Positions 1-12,000 of a stretch of DNA of 64,000 nucleotides are shown here, piece after piece (the first letter of the stretch is position 1; every line of letters starts with the position of its first letter). Below the pieces are notes generated by a model. The model had not been told where the DNA came from. It did no database searches and saw nothing but the letters and a program-made list of their open reading frames with translations. The position numbers were made by a program, and so were the translations under genes. Source of the stretch: Diospyros lotus (lineage: Eukaryota; Streptophyta; Magnoliopsida; Ericales; Ebenaceae); NCBI RefSeq assembly GCF_014633365.1, contig NC_068350.1, positions 2,237,001-2,301,000 of the forward strand. Direction: 5' to 3'.

Positions 1-3000
1 GATCTGCCAGCAAAGAGGTCACATGAAGTGCTGGGAGCAGAAACTATGGTAAATTTCAAGTGCAGAAACTCATGATGTTCAGTAACTGATTTTTTTGACA
101 CAGAATTAAGAAAGCACCGATACAGTGCTCCAGAAAATTAATTTTGAAAATGTCTTTGTCATTGTTATATAACAGAAGTTGGCAGCATATTTCTAATAGC
201 CATATATTTCTTAATTGTGATTCAGGAACAAGTGTCACAGTAGTTTTTCTTATATCCTGTTCATTCCCCTGAACATGAACACATATTCATGATGGGGCAT
301 TGCCTTTTTATTTCTTCAATTTTTTCTGTTTATTTTTCTTTTTACTCTTTTCAATAGATCAATACGAGTGAATCTATAATACTATGTTTTAGGATATGGC
401 TTTTATCCTGATCTGATGTGGGAACAAGTCTAATTTAGATGTGGAGAGAATAGAAAAATTGACTGCTATTTTCATCAGACAAGGGAGAAGGGTTGCCTAG
501 AAGTTGGGTCCTTTAATGCCTTGACCCAATCTTATGAGTAGTGTACTGTGATGTTTTGGGTTAGTACTTGGTCCTAGGAATTCAAAAGTTAATGTCAGCT
601 AGCACTTTTAGATGAGTGATATGATGTTACAAGCGGCATTATACAGAAGTCCACTATTGTGCAGGTGCAGGTCAAGATGGTATGTTAGAGCATTAGAAGT
701 TGGTCATTCATGCATGCTCCAATCATTGGTAGCATATTTCATTGCTTGGTCCCAATAAAAGTTAACTTTAACTAGCATGCTTAGTATTTAACTTTTAACT
801 GTACTTTTGAGGTGAGAGTCCATGGTATTTACATCTATTATGTTGTAATTCATCCTTTTATTAATATTTTTGCCTTTGATGTTTTCCTTGTACAGTGTTA
901 TAATATACTTGGATGGCCAATCTTGAAGTACAAGTGATGTAGAACCAAAGGAGGAGGAGAGAAATAGGAAGAAGAGAGAAGAGCTATAGAATAGAAGAAG
1001 AATATCCAAGAAAGAAAATCTAAAAATCTTTTATTCTATATCAATTATCAAACTCTGAATAATCTCTATATGTGATGTATTTATTGATTTACAAATCCTT
1101 ACCAGACTAGGAATCTCCACTGAACTAGGAAATAAGAACATAAATCCTAATCGATACCTTTTATACTTTGTCTATATGTCCAACCTTCTTCTGGGACTTG
1201 ACTTCATTTCTCAGTGATGAAGATTCTGAAAGAAAATCCTGTTGGTTCTAGAAGAATCTCACGATGAACAATATAATTTTGAAGTTTAGCAGTTTTGCTT
1301 CTGGATCACATGACAGTTCAATTTTCTAGATTGACACAACAAAGAAATAGCCTGTTAAAAGGTCATTTGAAGTTAGATATGGGATTCGCATTGCAAAATT
1401 GAGATTTTATTGTTGTAAGATGCCAGTTGAATAATGTAATCTCTTAGATCCCTTGGTGGCATTTATTTAATCAAAGAAAAAATGCTACTGGAGAAAGAAA
1501 GAAGAAAAGCTTTCTCAATGATAGTGAAAAAGACTGAAAATTAAGTAGAAAAAGGAAAGGCAGTAGGATTGGTGAAGATTTTGCCTCTCGGGGAGAACCA
1601 AAAAAATTCAGAACTCTGTAGAATTGCGAGCAGTTCCATCAATGTGATAATTGAATAAAATTGAAATCTCTAGTGCAAATGTTGAGGGGATTCTTGCTCC
1701 CAGTGAGATTTAATATTTAGAAGCAACTTCAACAGGTCAACAGGGTCACTGCTATATAACTGCTAATTTTATTTGCACACCATAATTGCTGTGTGTTATT
1801 TGCAATGCATAATACTCCAGTAGTCACTTCTTTTGACCCTGTTGTAGTCTTGTGTGAAGTGGGCATGTATTTTATTTTGCAGGAAGTAATTGCATCAACA
1901 TCTATTGCAATTGATCCCTCAAGAAAGCATATCAAGGTCAATCCTGACATCTGAGGCTGAAATTCTATCTTATGTCATGTGTGGATGTCCTATTCATGCT
2001 TGATGGATAGTTGGATACAGTAATAAGAATGCCTGCTTCTTCCATTTACTTGCTAAAATTGTCTTCACCGTCATCTCACTTCATGGAGTTGGCTACAAGA
2101 ATTCTACTCACTGCAAACTTATGGAAACTTATCATAATAAGAATGGGTGTGACTGGTCTACTCTTCCACAAACAACACCACCCCCCCCCCCCAAAAAAAA
2201 AAAAAAAAAAAAAAAACAGAGGAAGACTAGGAATTTTTAGGAATCTTGGACTGGGAGAGGATGATGAATATAAATGTATTCTTCTTTTTTTCTTTTTCTT
2301 TTTTGTTTTGGGGGGGGTGGTTAAGTTTGTGCTATTGGTGCTTGAGAACCTAATTTCGGTGATTATGTGCAGCGTTCTTGTATTCTTGAGTTTGATGGTG
2401 CTTCAAAAGGAAATCCTGGGCAAGCTGGTGCTGGAGCTGTGCTGCGAGCTGATGATGGAACCGTGGTATGTAATCCTTCCTCTGGGGGGTTTCTGGTTAT
2501 CTTTTCCTTCTTTTCCACATTTAATGTCCCTTAATCTGGACTTTACAATAGATTTGTAGATTACGTCAAGGTTTAGGCATAGCAACCTGCAATGCTGCTG
2601 AATATCGAGCCATACTTCTAGGGATGAAAGAAGCACTCAAGAAAGGTTATACAAATATTCGCGCTGTGGGGGACTCAAAACTTGTGTGTTTGCAGGTTTG
2701 GTTTTTTATCTTTTGTACATTGCAGTGTCACCACCATTTGTTTATGTGCTATAATATAGTTATCTATTGTTGTTAATGATTAGTATCTTTGGGAGTTAAC
2801 TATTTGTTTTGAGTAGCATCCTTTCCTTTCTTGTTTTAGTTAGAACTACATTTTTAAGATAAAAATGTTAGAATATTCATAGTAGTTTCAATTTTCTCTT
2901 GAAAAGGAAACAAATAGTTATCATGTGGAACTTGTTCTTTGAGTTTGTGTGATGGGAGATATAATACTAACCTTTTAATGTACATGATTGTGGATGATGA

Positions 3001-6000
3001 TGTAGGTTATGGTTCAGTTGCTTAGAAATATATTTTTTCACTGGATTAGAGGAGGCTATTTATTTGTCCTTTTGTAGAAACTTTTGTGTATAGAGTGTGT
3101 TGTGTCATTTGTATTAGATTAGATTAGATGTAAACAATATCGCTGTATTGCCGCATGTATTTTTCTGTTGAAGAGATAGAATTAATTTCACTTTTAGAAG
3201 GTATGTTTCTAGAAGGGGCAGCCGACCAATTTAGTTAGTTTCAGTCAGTTGGGCAGATAGTTAATTATAAATAGGGATCGTGGGATAGGGATAGAGATTA
3301 GCTTAGTGCGCCTATTTCCGGGAAGGTTAGGTTCCGGTTTCTGTCTTGTATTTGGGATTGAGTGCGAGAGGTAGAGAGTGGCTGGGGTAGCTTGTATTCT
3401 CTAGAATCCTGTTAGCTTTCAGAGCATATGGGCGAGGTAGGGTTCAAGTTCTCGTTGAAATCATCCTATAGTTGTTTCAAGATAGTGGAAAAGAGGCACC
3501 AAGTAGTCTGGATGTAGGTCTTGTTCCCAAGACCGAACTAGGATAAATTCTGTGTGTATTCTTGCTGTTTTGTTTTCTTATTTCTTGTGGTGTTTCTATT
3601 GCTTGTGTTATCTAGTGTATGAGTGGATAAGGAGAGCTATTTGAGTCGAGAAAATCGGCGGAGTGCTGTGATCTAGTCTAACAGAGTGGAAAAAAATTTG
3701 GTCTGCATCTAGCCACTTCTCCTACTGCTTTAATAATGTGGTCCAACAATGGGAAATGGTCTTTCTCACACTCTAAATGGATATTAGCATATTGTGGTCA
3801 AAGACAAAATCCTACTACTCCAGCACCCTATCACATCCATTGCTTCTTGACACTGGAATATTTTCGTAATAAATCAGCTCAATTCAATAAGCTGATGTTC
3901 TGAATTCTGGTTTGCCCATATGGATCCATTTCATCCAGTTGGTTTATTTGAAGTCATATTATTCAATTATAATGCATTCAATCTAATGATAGAGCTCCAA
4001 ACCTTAAGGAGTCTTGGTGGTGGAATGAAGAGGTACAATTAAAAATTAGAAAGAAGAAAACCTGTTATAAGGCTATATATTAGTGCAGCAATGAAGAAAA
4101 CCTAAAAAATTATAAAGAAGCGAAAAAGATAGCAAAAAGAGCTATTAGTAAAATAAGGTCAAAAGCATATGAGAATCTATATAAATGACTTGATACAAAA
4201 AATGAAAAAATGGATATATATAAATTAGCTAAAGCAAGAGAAAGAAAAACAAGGGATCTAAACCAAATGAAATGCATAAAAGATGAAAACCAAAATGTAT
4301 TAGTGAATGAGGGGGGAATTAAGGAGAGATGGAAGGAGTATTTCACAAAATTATTCAATGATGGTGGGGACACAAGAGTTAGGTTGGGACATCTTAATAA
4401 GTCCGAAGGGAACGTGAGCTATATATTTTATCGACGCATAAGTTTAAAAGAAATAAGGCAAGCATTAAAAAATATGAAAAATCACAAGGCAATTGGATTG
4501 GATAATATACCAATAGAAGCATGGAAATGCATGGGAGAAGAGGGCATTTCCTGGCTAACGAAATTATTTAACGCAATTCTTAAATAAAAAAAGATGCTAG
4601 ATGAGTGGAGAAACAGTACTTTGGTTCCTATATACAAGAACAAAGGAGATGTTCAAAACTGTGAAAATTGTAGAGGAATTAAGTTAATGAGTCATACCAT
4701 GAAACTCTGGGAGAGAATAATAGAGCAGAGGCTCAAAAAAGAAACAGACGTCTCGAAAAATCAGTTTGGTTTCATGCCTAGTAGGTCAATAATGGAAACT
4801 ATATACCTATTAAGGTGCCTAATGGAAAGGTATCAAGATCATCATAAGGACCTGCATATGGAGTTTATAGATCTAGAAAAAGCCTATGATAAGGTCCCTA
4901 GAGAAGTATTATAGAGGGTTTTAGAGAAGAAATGAGTTCGAATAGCCTATATACAAGCCCTTAAGGACATGTATCACGATACAAAAACAAGGGTTAGAAC
5001 ATGTGAAGGAGATACTGAACCATTTAAAATTACAATGGGACTGCATCAAGGTTCTGCACTAAGTTTATACTTATTTGCTTTAGTAATGGATGAACTCACT
5101 AAACACATTCAGATAGAGGTGCCATGGTGTATGCTATTTGCAGATAACATAGTGTTAGTGGATGAAACAAAAGAGGGAGTGAACACTAAGATTGAATTGT
5201 GGAGAAACAATTTAGAATATAAAGGATTTAAATTAAGTAGAAGGAAAATGTCATGACCCAAGTAGTAAGTAAAGGGCAATATAGTAATAGTATTATAATA
5301 ATAGTTAGGAGATATTTTAGAAGCACATGGGGTGCACGTGCTAGGTTGTTATTGAGCTTGTAATGCCTATATAAGGCTACTGCTATTGGTTTGTTGGGGT
5401 ATGCTAAAAAATTATGAAATTGAAATTCTAATTTCTTCTCTACCATTCTTCCTCTCTCGTTCTTCTTCCTCTTTTTTCTGTTCTTCTATTTCTCCCTCTC
5501 TTTCTTCTCATTTTCTTCCCCAAATCTGTCAATTCTTAGTTCTAAATTTGCCGATTTCAGCCTGTTATGAACCCTAGGTTCATGACAAATGGTATCAGAG
5601 CATGTTCATCGACTGTGATTTCAATCTATTCTAGACGGAATTGAGGCAAATATAGTGATATTGGCGAATTGTCGAAGAGCTTCAACAGAATCGATCGGTC
5701 AACAATTTCGATCCGATTCATAAGGAACCAAGGAGAGATCGTCACCAAGCAAGGCGTCCCTCAGAACTGATTGAGGCTACTTTGGAGGATAGTTTTCGGA
5801 GCCGGTCGGGTTACAGGAAGCGATTAGGTAAGCTGAGCTACAGGTGATCGCGACTTGTGATCTAGAAGAGTTGTTCGGTTTTATTGGAGGTGTCGATAGC
5901 AGCTTAGGAGGATTTGGAAGCCGCATGTTTGATCAACAGGCCAATTTCGACGACTCTACCGAAGTGACGGAGTTGCAGAAGCGTGGTGAACCCTGTAGAA

Positions 6001-9000
6001 ATGGCTGAACAGTGGATTTTTTCGCGTTCAAATCTAAATCGGAAAGAATCAAGGATTGATTGAAATCGTTAGGGGTACAAGGGATCTCGGATTGAACTGT
6101 AGGCGGATTCCATTTTGGATCAGCGGATTCCTCTGACTTCGTTCGTTCGTTCGTTGAGTCCCAACACCATGGGCTGCTAATTTTCGATCACCGTAAGTTC
6201 CGAATTGGATGGCATCACTTAGCGAGGTTATCCTCGGCTGGAGTTTGGAAATTCTTAGCATTTGATCCACAGTCACTACGGGTGATCCTCGGAAATTGAT
6301 TCTGAAGCTCGGGGGTGTAGCATGGGCGGCTATTTGAGGCTGAAAGTGGAACGCGAAGCAGATCCCAGTGAAATTTCAGTAAATTATGAGACCGAGCCAA
6401 TGGTCACAACTAGTGGACGGTGATTGGGTGGGTCGCGGCCGTTGCAAATCGTGATTGACGGCGGATAAATTGAGCTTCCGATCTAATTCGGAAGGTGTAT
6501 GTCGGACATCAATTAGGCTTGGAGTCGGGAGAAGGACTTCGACGGTGATTGAGCTAAGAGAATTCCGATCTGTTTTTGGGATATTGCTGTTGACGTGATT
6601 GTTTGAACAGGGAAGGCGAAGCAGAAGAGCAAGTGGATTGAGGAGAAGAAGGTGCCAATTTCGATGAGGAGGGAATAGGTCTGGGTCTCGGCTAAGAAGC
6701 CCAGCAATTTCGGTATCGGATTCCAGCAAGGTTCAGAGCAGCTGGGAGTGGATTTTTGAAGGCGAATTTGGATGGGTGATTCTAGGTTGTGACTTGGGGC
6801 GCTCCTTTGCAGTAATTACGATCCAACTTCATTAAGGTAGATTCTGGCTGTAAATTTTTGGGTCAAAGTGGAAAGGAGTGGGTGCCCGACTCTTGAGTTG
6901 CAATTAAGGCAAGTCTAGGAACTGCTACAACATGCAAAACAGAAGCATGTATATAACTCCCATTCATTGGCCATTGAAGTATGTTGTTGGTGAAAATTCG
7001 ACCATGGGTAGTAGTACAGATCTGAGACCATTGGAGTCCCAGTTGCAGCAGAAGAATTCTTCCTTTTCTGTTGGAATGGAGCATCAATGGCACCCAAAGA
7101 AGGCTGCATTCTTAGTGGGGTGTCCTATTCATGAAGCTAAGGGAGGCAGTGCATACATGAAGCATAATGCTTCATTTTTAGTAGGAATGGAGCCTCAATG
7201 GCAGCCAAAGAAGGCTGCATTTTTAGTTGGCAGCAACAAGGAACAGAAGAGGGGGATCAGCTAAGTTGACAAGGAAACAAGAAGTGTAATACATGAAGAG
7301 TGCAAGGAATTCGGTCGAATGTTCCGCGAGAAGTTACAAGAGTTTGCAATAATACTGATTAAGAAGTATCATTACAACTTTCCAGCGGAATACTTTGATG
7401 ATTATCATGAAAGTTTTAATAAAGAGAAATTCTTAAAAATGGAGCAGCAGCAAGAGAAGCTGAAAGAAAGAGCAAACAAGGAAGCAAGGAGCATTGATCA
7501 TTTTATGGAAGAGTTGGAGCATGAATCAGAAATGAAGAAAAGGCGGAACCAGGAGCGTGGTGAACATTGCAGTGAAAATTCTGCCTCATCCAACCGAAAT
7601 GATGAGTTGCCAGATGATTTTAAACTAGATGGGAAGCCTGGATCAGTTGATAATGGAGAGCTGCAAGTTACCAAGCTTAAGGTTGGGAATTTGTCTCCTC
7701 AGGTGGATGAAAATTTAGTTATTAAAAAAGTGATAAATCTTGTTGGGACTAAAGAACCATTGGCTGGAACCGAAGAAAACTTGTTAAGGGTAACTAATGA
7801 TTCTGAAGAAGCAAAGAGAGGTTATAAAGACATAAGTTTAGGCCAAATTTTGCAAGAGAAAGAAGCTAAAAATTGTGTTGAGAATCAGTCTACAAATCAG
7901 ATTGATGATGAGAACTGCTATGAAGATGGCCTACTTGTAGCTGAAATATCTTCCAATGTTGTGAAGGTGTGTAGAACTGATCCTAAAATGTGCCACGATG
8001 TTGCTGTAAATTTTGAGGTTGAGGAGCAACATCAATTGAAGGCTGAAGGACTGCAAGTTTCAGCTGTTGCTTGTGACCAGAAACACCTAAATTCAATGAA
8101 GGCACTAGATGAGGATATATTGACTGGATTTGGCATCATATTGGATCCTCAATCTATGGGTACAAGCTGTCTTAATTTGGTAGCTATCACAAACCCACGG
8201 GAAATGGTATGCCTCTCCTTGGAGGAAGATGCAGCTTTGATTGCACTGATTATCATTTTTGTTTTAGCTGAGGAGTATCCAAGAACAAAGAAGAAGCGGC
8301 CTAGAAAGGGAATGATAAAATAAGGAACAACCAAGCTAGAGAGAGTTGGTATTGGTTGAGGAGCAATGGCTAAATTGTTGTAAGTTCTTGGGGACAAGAA
8401 CTCTCTCAAGGAGGGGGGAATTGTCATGACCCAAGTAGTAAGTAAAGGGCAATATAGTAATAGTATTATAATAATAGTTAGGAGATATTTTAGAAGCACA
8501 TGGGTTGCACGTGGTAGGCTGTTATTGAGCTTGTAATACCTATATAAGGCTATTGCTATTGGTTTGTTAGGGTATGCTGAAAAATTATGAAATTGAAATT
8601 CTAATTTCTTCTATACCATTCTTCCTCTCTCGTTCTTCTTCCTCTCTTTTCTGTTCTTCTATTTCTCACTCTCTTTCTTCTCATTTTCTTCCCCAAATCT
8701 GTCAATTCTTAGTTCTAAATTTGCCAATTTCAGCCTGTTATGAACCCTAGGTTCGTGACAGAAAACAAAATATATGGAATGTAAATTTAGTAAGAATGCA
8801 AGAGTGAATGGTGTTATAATAAAATTGGAAGACCAAATCATATAAAGAAAAGACCATTTTCGATATTTGGGATCAGTGATTCAAAAAGATGGAGAAATTC
8901 ACGAGGATGTCACACGTAGAATTAAGATAGGTTGGTTAAAATGGAGAAATGCATCGGGGGTATTATGTGATGGTAAAATCCCATTAAAACTGAATTAAAA

Positions 9001-12000
9001 ATTCTATAGGACAACTATAAGACCAGTTTTGTTGTATGGCTCAAAATGTTGGGCAGTCAAATACCAGCATGAGCAAAAGACGAGTATAGCGGAGATGAGA
9101 ATGCTAAGATGGATGTGCGGCCATACAAGAAAAGATAAAATTAGAAATGAGGTTATTCGTAATAAGGTAGGAGTAGTGCCAATCGTGGATAAGATGAGAG
9201 AGATTAGACTAAGATAGTTTGGTCATGTGAGAAGAAGACCTAGAACACTCATGTGAGAAGAGTTGATAAAATGAAACAATTAGTCAAAAAAAGAGGTAGT
9301 GGTAGACTCAATAAGACTTTGGAGAGACATTAAAATTTGATATGAAGTGTATAAGCCTAAATGAAAATATGACAAAAGACAGAAATACATGGAAGTCTAG
9401 AATTCATGTAGCCGACCCACATAGTGGGATAAAGGCTAGATATGTTGTTGTTTTGGATACCACAAAAAGGAACCTTTACTATAATATGTTTAGTTGACAA
9501 CCAGGTTGGAGTGCATATATATGTCTCTCAAAGCTCCTTTACAAATTATCATCATCAAAAGCTTTAATCCCTCTAGGTGACGACAGTTGCAAAATTATAC
9601 TTCTCCAATCATCTTTATATCTTGTAAGGTTATTATATCTCATAACATGACGAAGTATTTTTTAGTTTTTTCATTGGTTTCCCTCTACTTTTTTTATTAC
9701 AAAATTATTCTATTCCATCCACTTGCCTTAGAGGTGCATCAATCAATCTTTTTCTCACATGTTTAAAGACTCCAAACCATCTTAATTATGTCTCATGTAT
9801 TTTATTTTCAATAGGCACCATTCTAACCTTACTTTGAATAGTCTTATTTCTAATTATATCTTGTATGATTGCTTAATCACCATAATATCATTATCTAAGT
9901 TATGTTATTTGCACAAGTTATTATTTAACTACCTGACATCCTGAGCCATAAAACAAAGACAGTTTTATGGACGCACATCTCCACTAAAATTTCTCTTTAA
10001 AGAGATGTGTCCAATAAAAATATTGGACACATCTTCACAGTATCCATCCTACGATATCCATGAGTACTAAAATCCAATAATCTCCCATTCGTTTTAAACA
10101 ATTGATATGAATACTTAGGCTTTATTTATTTGGGGGAAAGTGTTTTCTTGAGGGAAAAGGAAAACAGTTTTCAAAGAAAACAATTTTCTGGAAAGAATTT
10201 TCCTAAAATGTGTTTTTCAGTTGTTTGGTTGTAACCTGAGGATTTGAACGCTTGTTGTGACCAAACAAAGAGAGAGAGAGAGCCAGGCGGAGAGATAGAG
10301 ACTGAATGGAGAGAGCGTCAAAGAGAGAGTTGACATCGCAGATGACAGCGGTGAATAGAAAAGGCAACTGTGAGGTAGATGGTGACCTAGATAGATGGCA
10401 ACACAAACACAAAAGGGGGCTAATTGAAGCACTTTAGAGTTATTAGGGAGGTTGGGAGAGGAGCTTTAGGGCAAGGGAAAATGACTTCCCTTCTAGCAGA
10501 TGGGAGGTCGTTTTCCCCAACTTGTGTGTTGTTTTAAGTTAGGTTTTTTATTGATTGGAATTAATTTTCTGTTGCCTTTTGTGTTTTCCTGCTCCCGAAC
10601 ACTGGAAAATAGGGAAACCCCAAATAAACAGAGCCGTAAACTAATATTTTATACAAACAACTTAATCTTCAAGTCTTACTACAACAACATTCTCACTTCT
10701 AGTTTTACTAAGTTTACATTTCATACCTTTAAATTCAAGGGTCCTCTATAATTCAAACTTAGTATCAGCAATTTTTTTTAATCCACCAAGGCAATATTAT
10801 CTGCAAATAATATATACCAAGGCAACTATTATTTGGTGTGCTTTTTAAGTTTATCCATCACAAGAGCAAAGGTTAAAGGCTTAGTGCAGATATTTAATGT
10901 CATCCAATTGTAACTAGAAAAGCCCCAGTATCTCCTCTAGAGGTCCCTAAAGTCTTAACTCACATTTCTGCTTGATGATAGTATTTGATAACCTGTATAT
11001 AAGTAATCCAAATTACTGAGAGTTAGAGAGCCTATAAATAAGCTAAATCTTAGAGGATGGGAATAAATTGTAGAATGATAACAGAACTCAAGTTTTCTCT
11101 CTGTTCAGTTCTCTCCCCAATTTCTATCTGTTTTCTCCTTCATCTTTCTCTCTTTTTCTCTTTCTTTTTGATCTTACTCTCTGTTCTTCTGAATTCTCTC
11201 TCCCTTCCTATCCTCTCCCTCGATTTCTTCCAAATTCCACCTAGATCCCTGACATGAAGTAACAAGAAACTTGAAGTAACATAAAATAACACCAGCTCTG
11301 ATATACGGTTGAATGGTTCCCATGTGTCAAAAAATATCAAAAGCCCATCAGTAACAAGTTGTTTTGATTAGTCAAGCTAGTTGAGGGTGCTGTAAGAACA
11401 AGGAGAAGAGGGGTGGAGCAGACAGAATATGTTACTACGAGAAAAAGCTGGGTTTATCTTTGAACCAACCAGTCATAGGTTTCTATTTGACTGTCGTTTG
11501 AATGTTCTATATTTTCAGAAAGTATCCCAATTACAAGTGTAGATTCTAGTCTTGGATGATAGATTTACTTGGAGAACCAAGCTTTATGATTATCACGGAA
11601 GCAATTTTAGACTATCATGATTGTGCATAAAATTCGGTATCTGTGTTCTTTATTTCATTGCTCGAACCAAGTGCCTTCTTCGTCTGCCCATTTTCAGCTC
11701 CAATGCCGTGCCAATCATAGTGAATGCAGCATCCCCTGACCTTTACCAATTGGTCTCAAAACTGGAACTGGACAGACATGAATATTTTAGTTTTCAGCTG
11801 CAATATCTCCTGATCAATTACCAAGTGTAGCTGCGGCTACAAGTTCAGAAGTAAAAATGTTAACCACAGAATTACTTAGTAGTAATTACCCTAAGATAGA
11901 GTCACAAGAAATTCAAATGCATTTGTCTCCATGCCAAATTTTGCTTTCCCATGACAATCTGTTTCACTTTATTAATTCAAAATGCAACTTTTTGGTTGCC

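Larger units (their letters stand above)
5249..8760 (+). mobile_element. Non-autonomous LTR retrotransposon with an unfamiliar ORF
   Basis: A complete LTR element inserted in the RTE LINE. The 5' LTR is 5249-5587 and the 3' LTR 8422-8760, both 339 bp, starting TGTCATGA and ending CATGACA or CGTGACA, with about a dozen differences by eye (about 3.5%). Target duplication GAAAA lies at 5244-5248 and 8761-8765. A primer-binding site for initiator tRNA-Met follows the 5' LTR and a purine tract precedes the 3' LTR. The internal region has no reverse transcriptase, integrase, protease or zinc knuckle; only the end (GGGACAAGAACTC then the purine tract) resembles the 3' end of gypsy chromoviruses. It would therefore need proteins from another element to move. 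Confidence 0.95.
3990..9460 (+). mobile_element. RTE-clade LINE, degenerate, interrupted by an LTR element
   Basis: Non-LTR retrotransposon in two parts, 3990-5248 and 8766-9460, separated by the 5249-8760 LTR insertion and one copy of its target duplication. The first part encodes reverse transcriptase segments broken by stops and shifts: a lead-in WWWNEEV block, [24 protein letters not shown], and a mutated catalytic box FADN instead of FADD. The second part encodes the C-terminal segment ([30 protein letters not shown]) and ends in the plant RTE tail with a CCCACATAGTGGG palindrome and TTG repeats near 9420-9450. The missing Asp, stops and insertion make it inactive. Confidence 0.85.
9640..10960 (-). 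mobile_element. Second RTE LINE remnant, inverted, split by a MITE
   Basis: Read on the minus strand, 10640-10960 matches the RTE reverse-transcriptase region (equivalents of LSAL...FALVMDKL and ILFADNI). 9640-9985 matches the C-terminal region (the stretch near 9936-9955 is the reverse complement of the LLYGS-type segment seen at 9035-9055 in the plus copy). The order fits one minus-strand element, and a 518-bp MITE sits at 10118-10635. It is heavily decayed. Confidence 0.65.

Noticed and set aside
2011..2559. 182-codon open frame across homopolymer tracts
   Set aside because: It reads P-runs and K-runs from C and A homopolymers and overlaps a real RNase H exon in the wrong frame.
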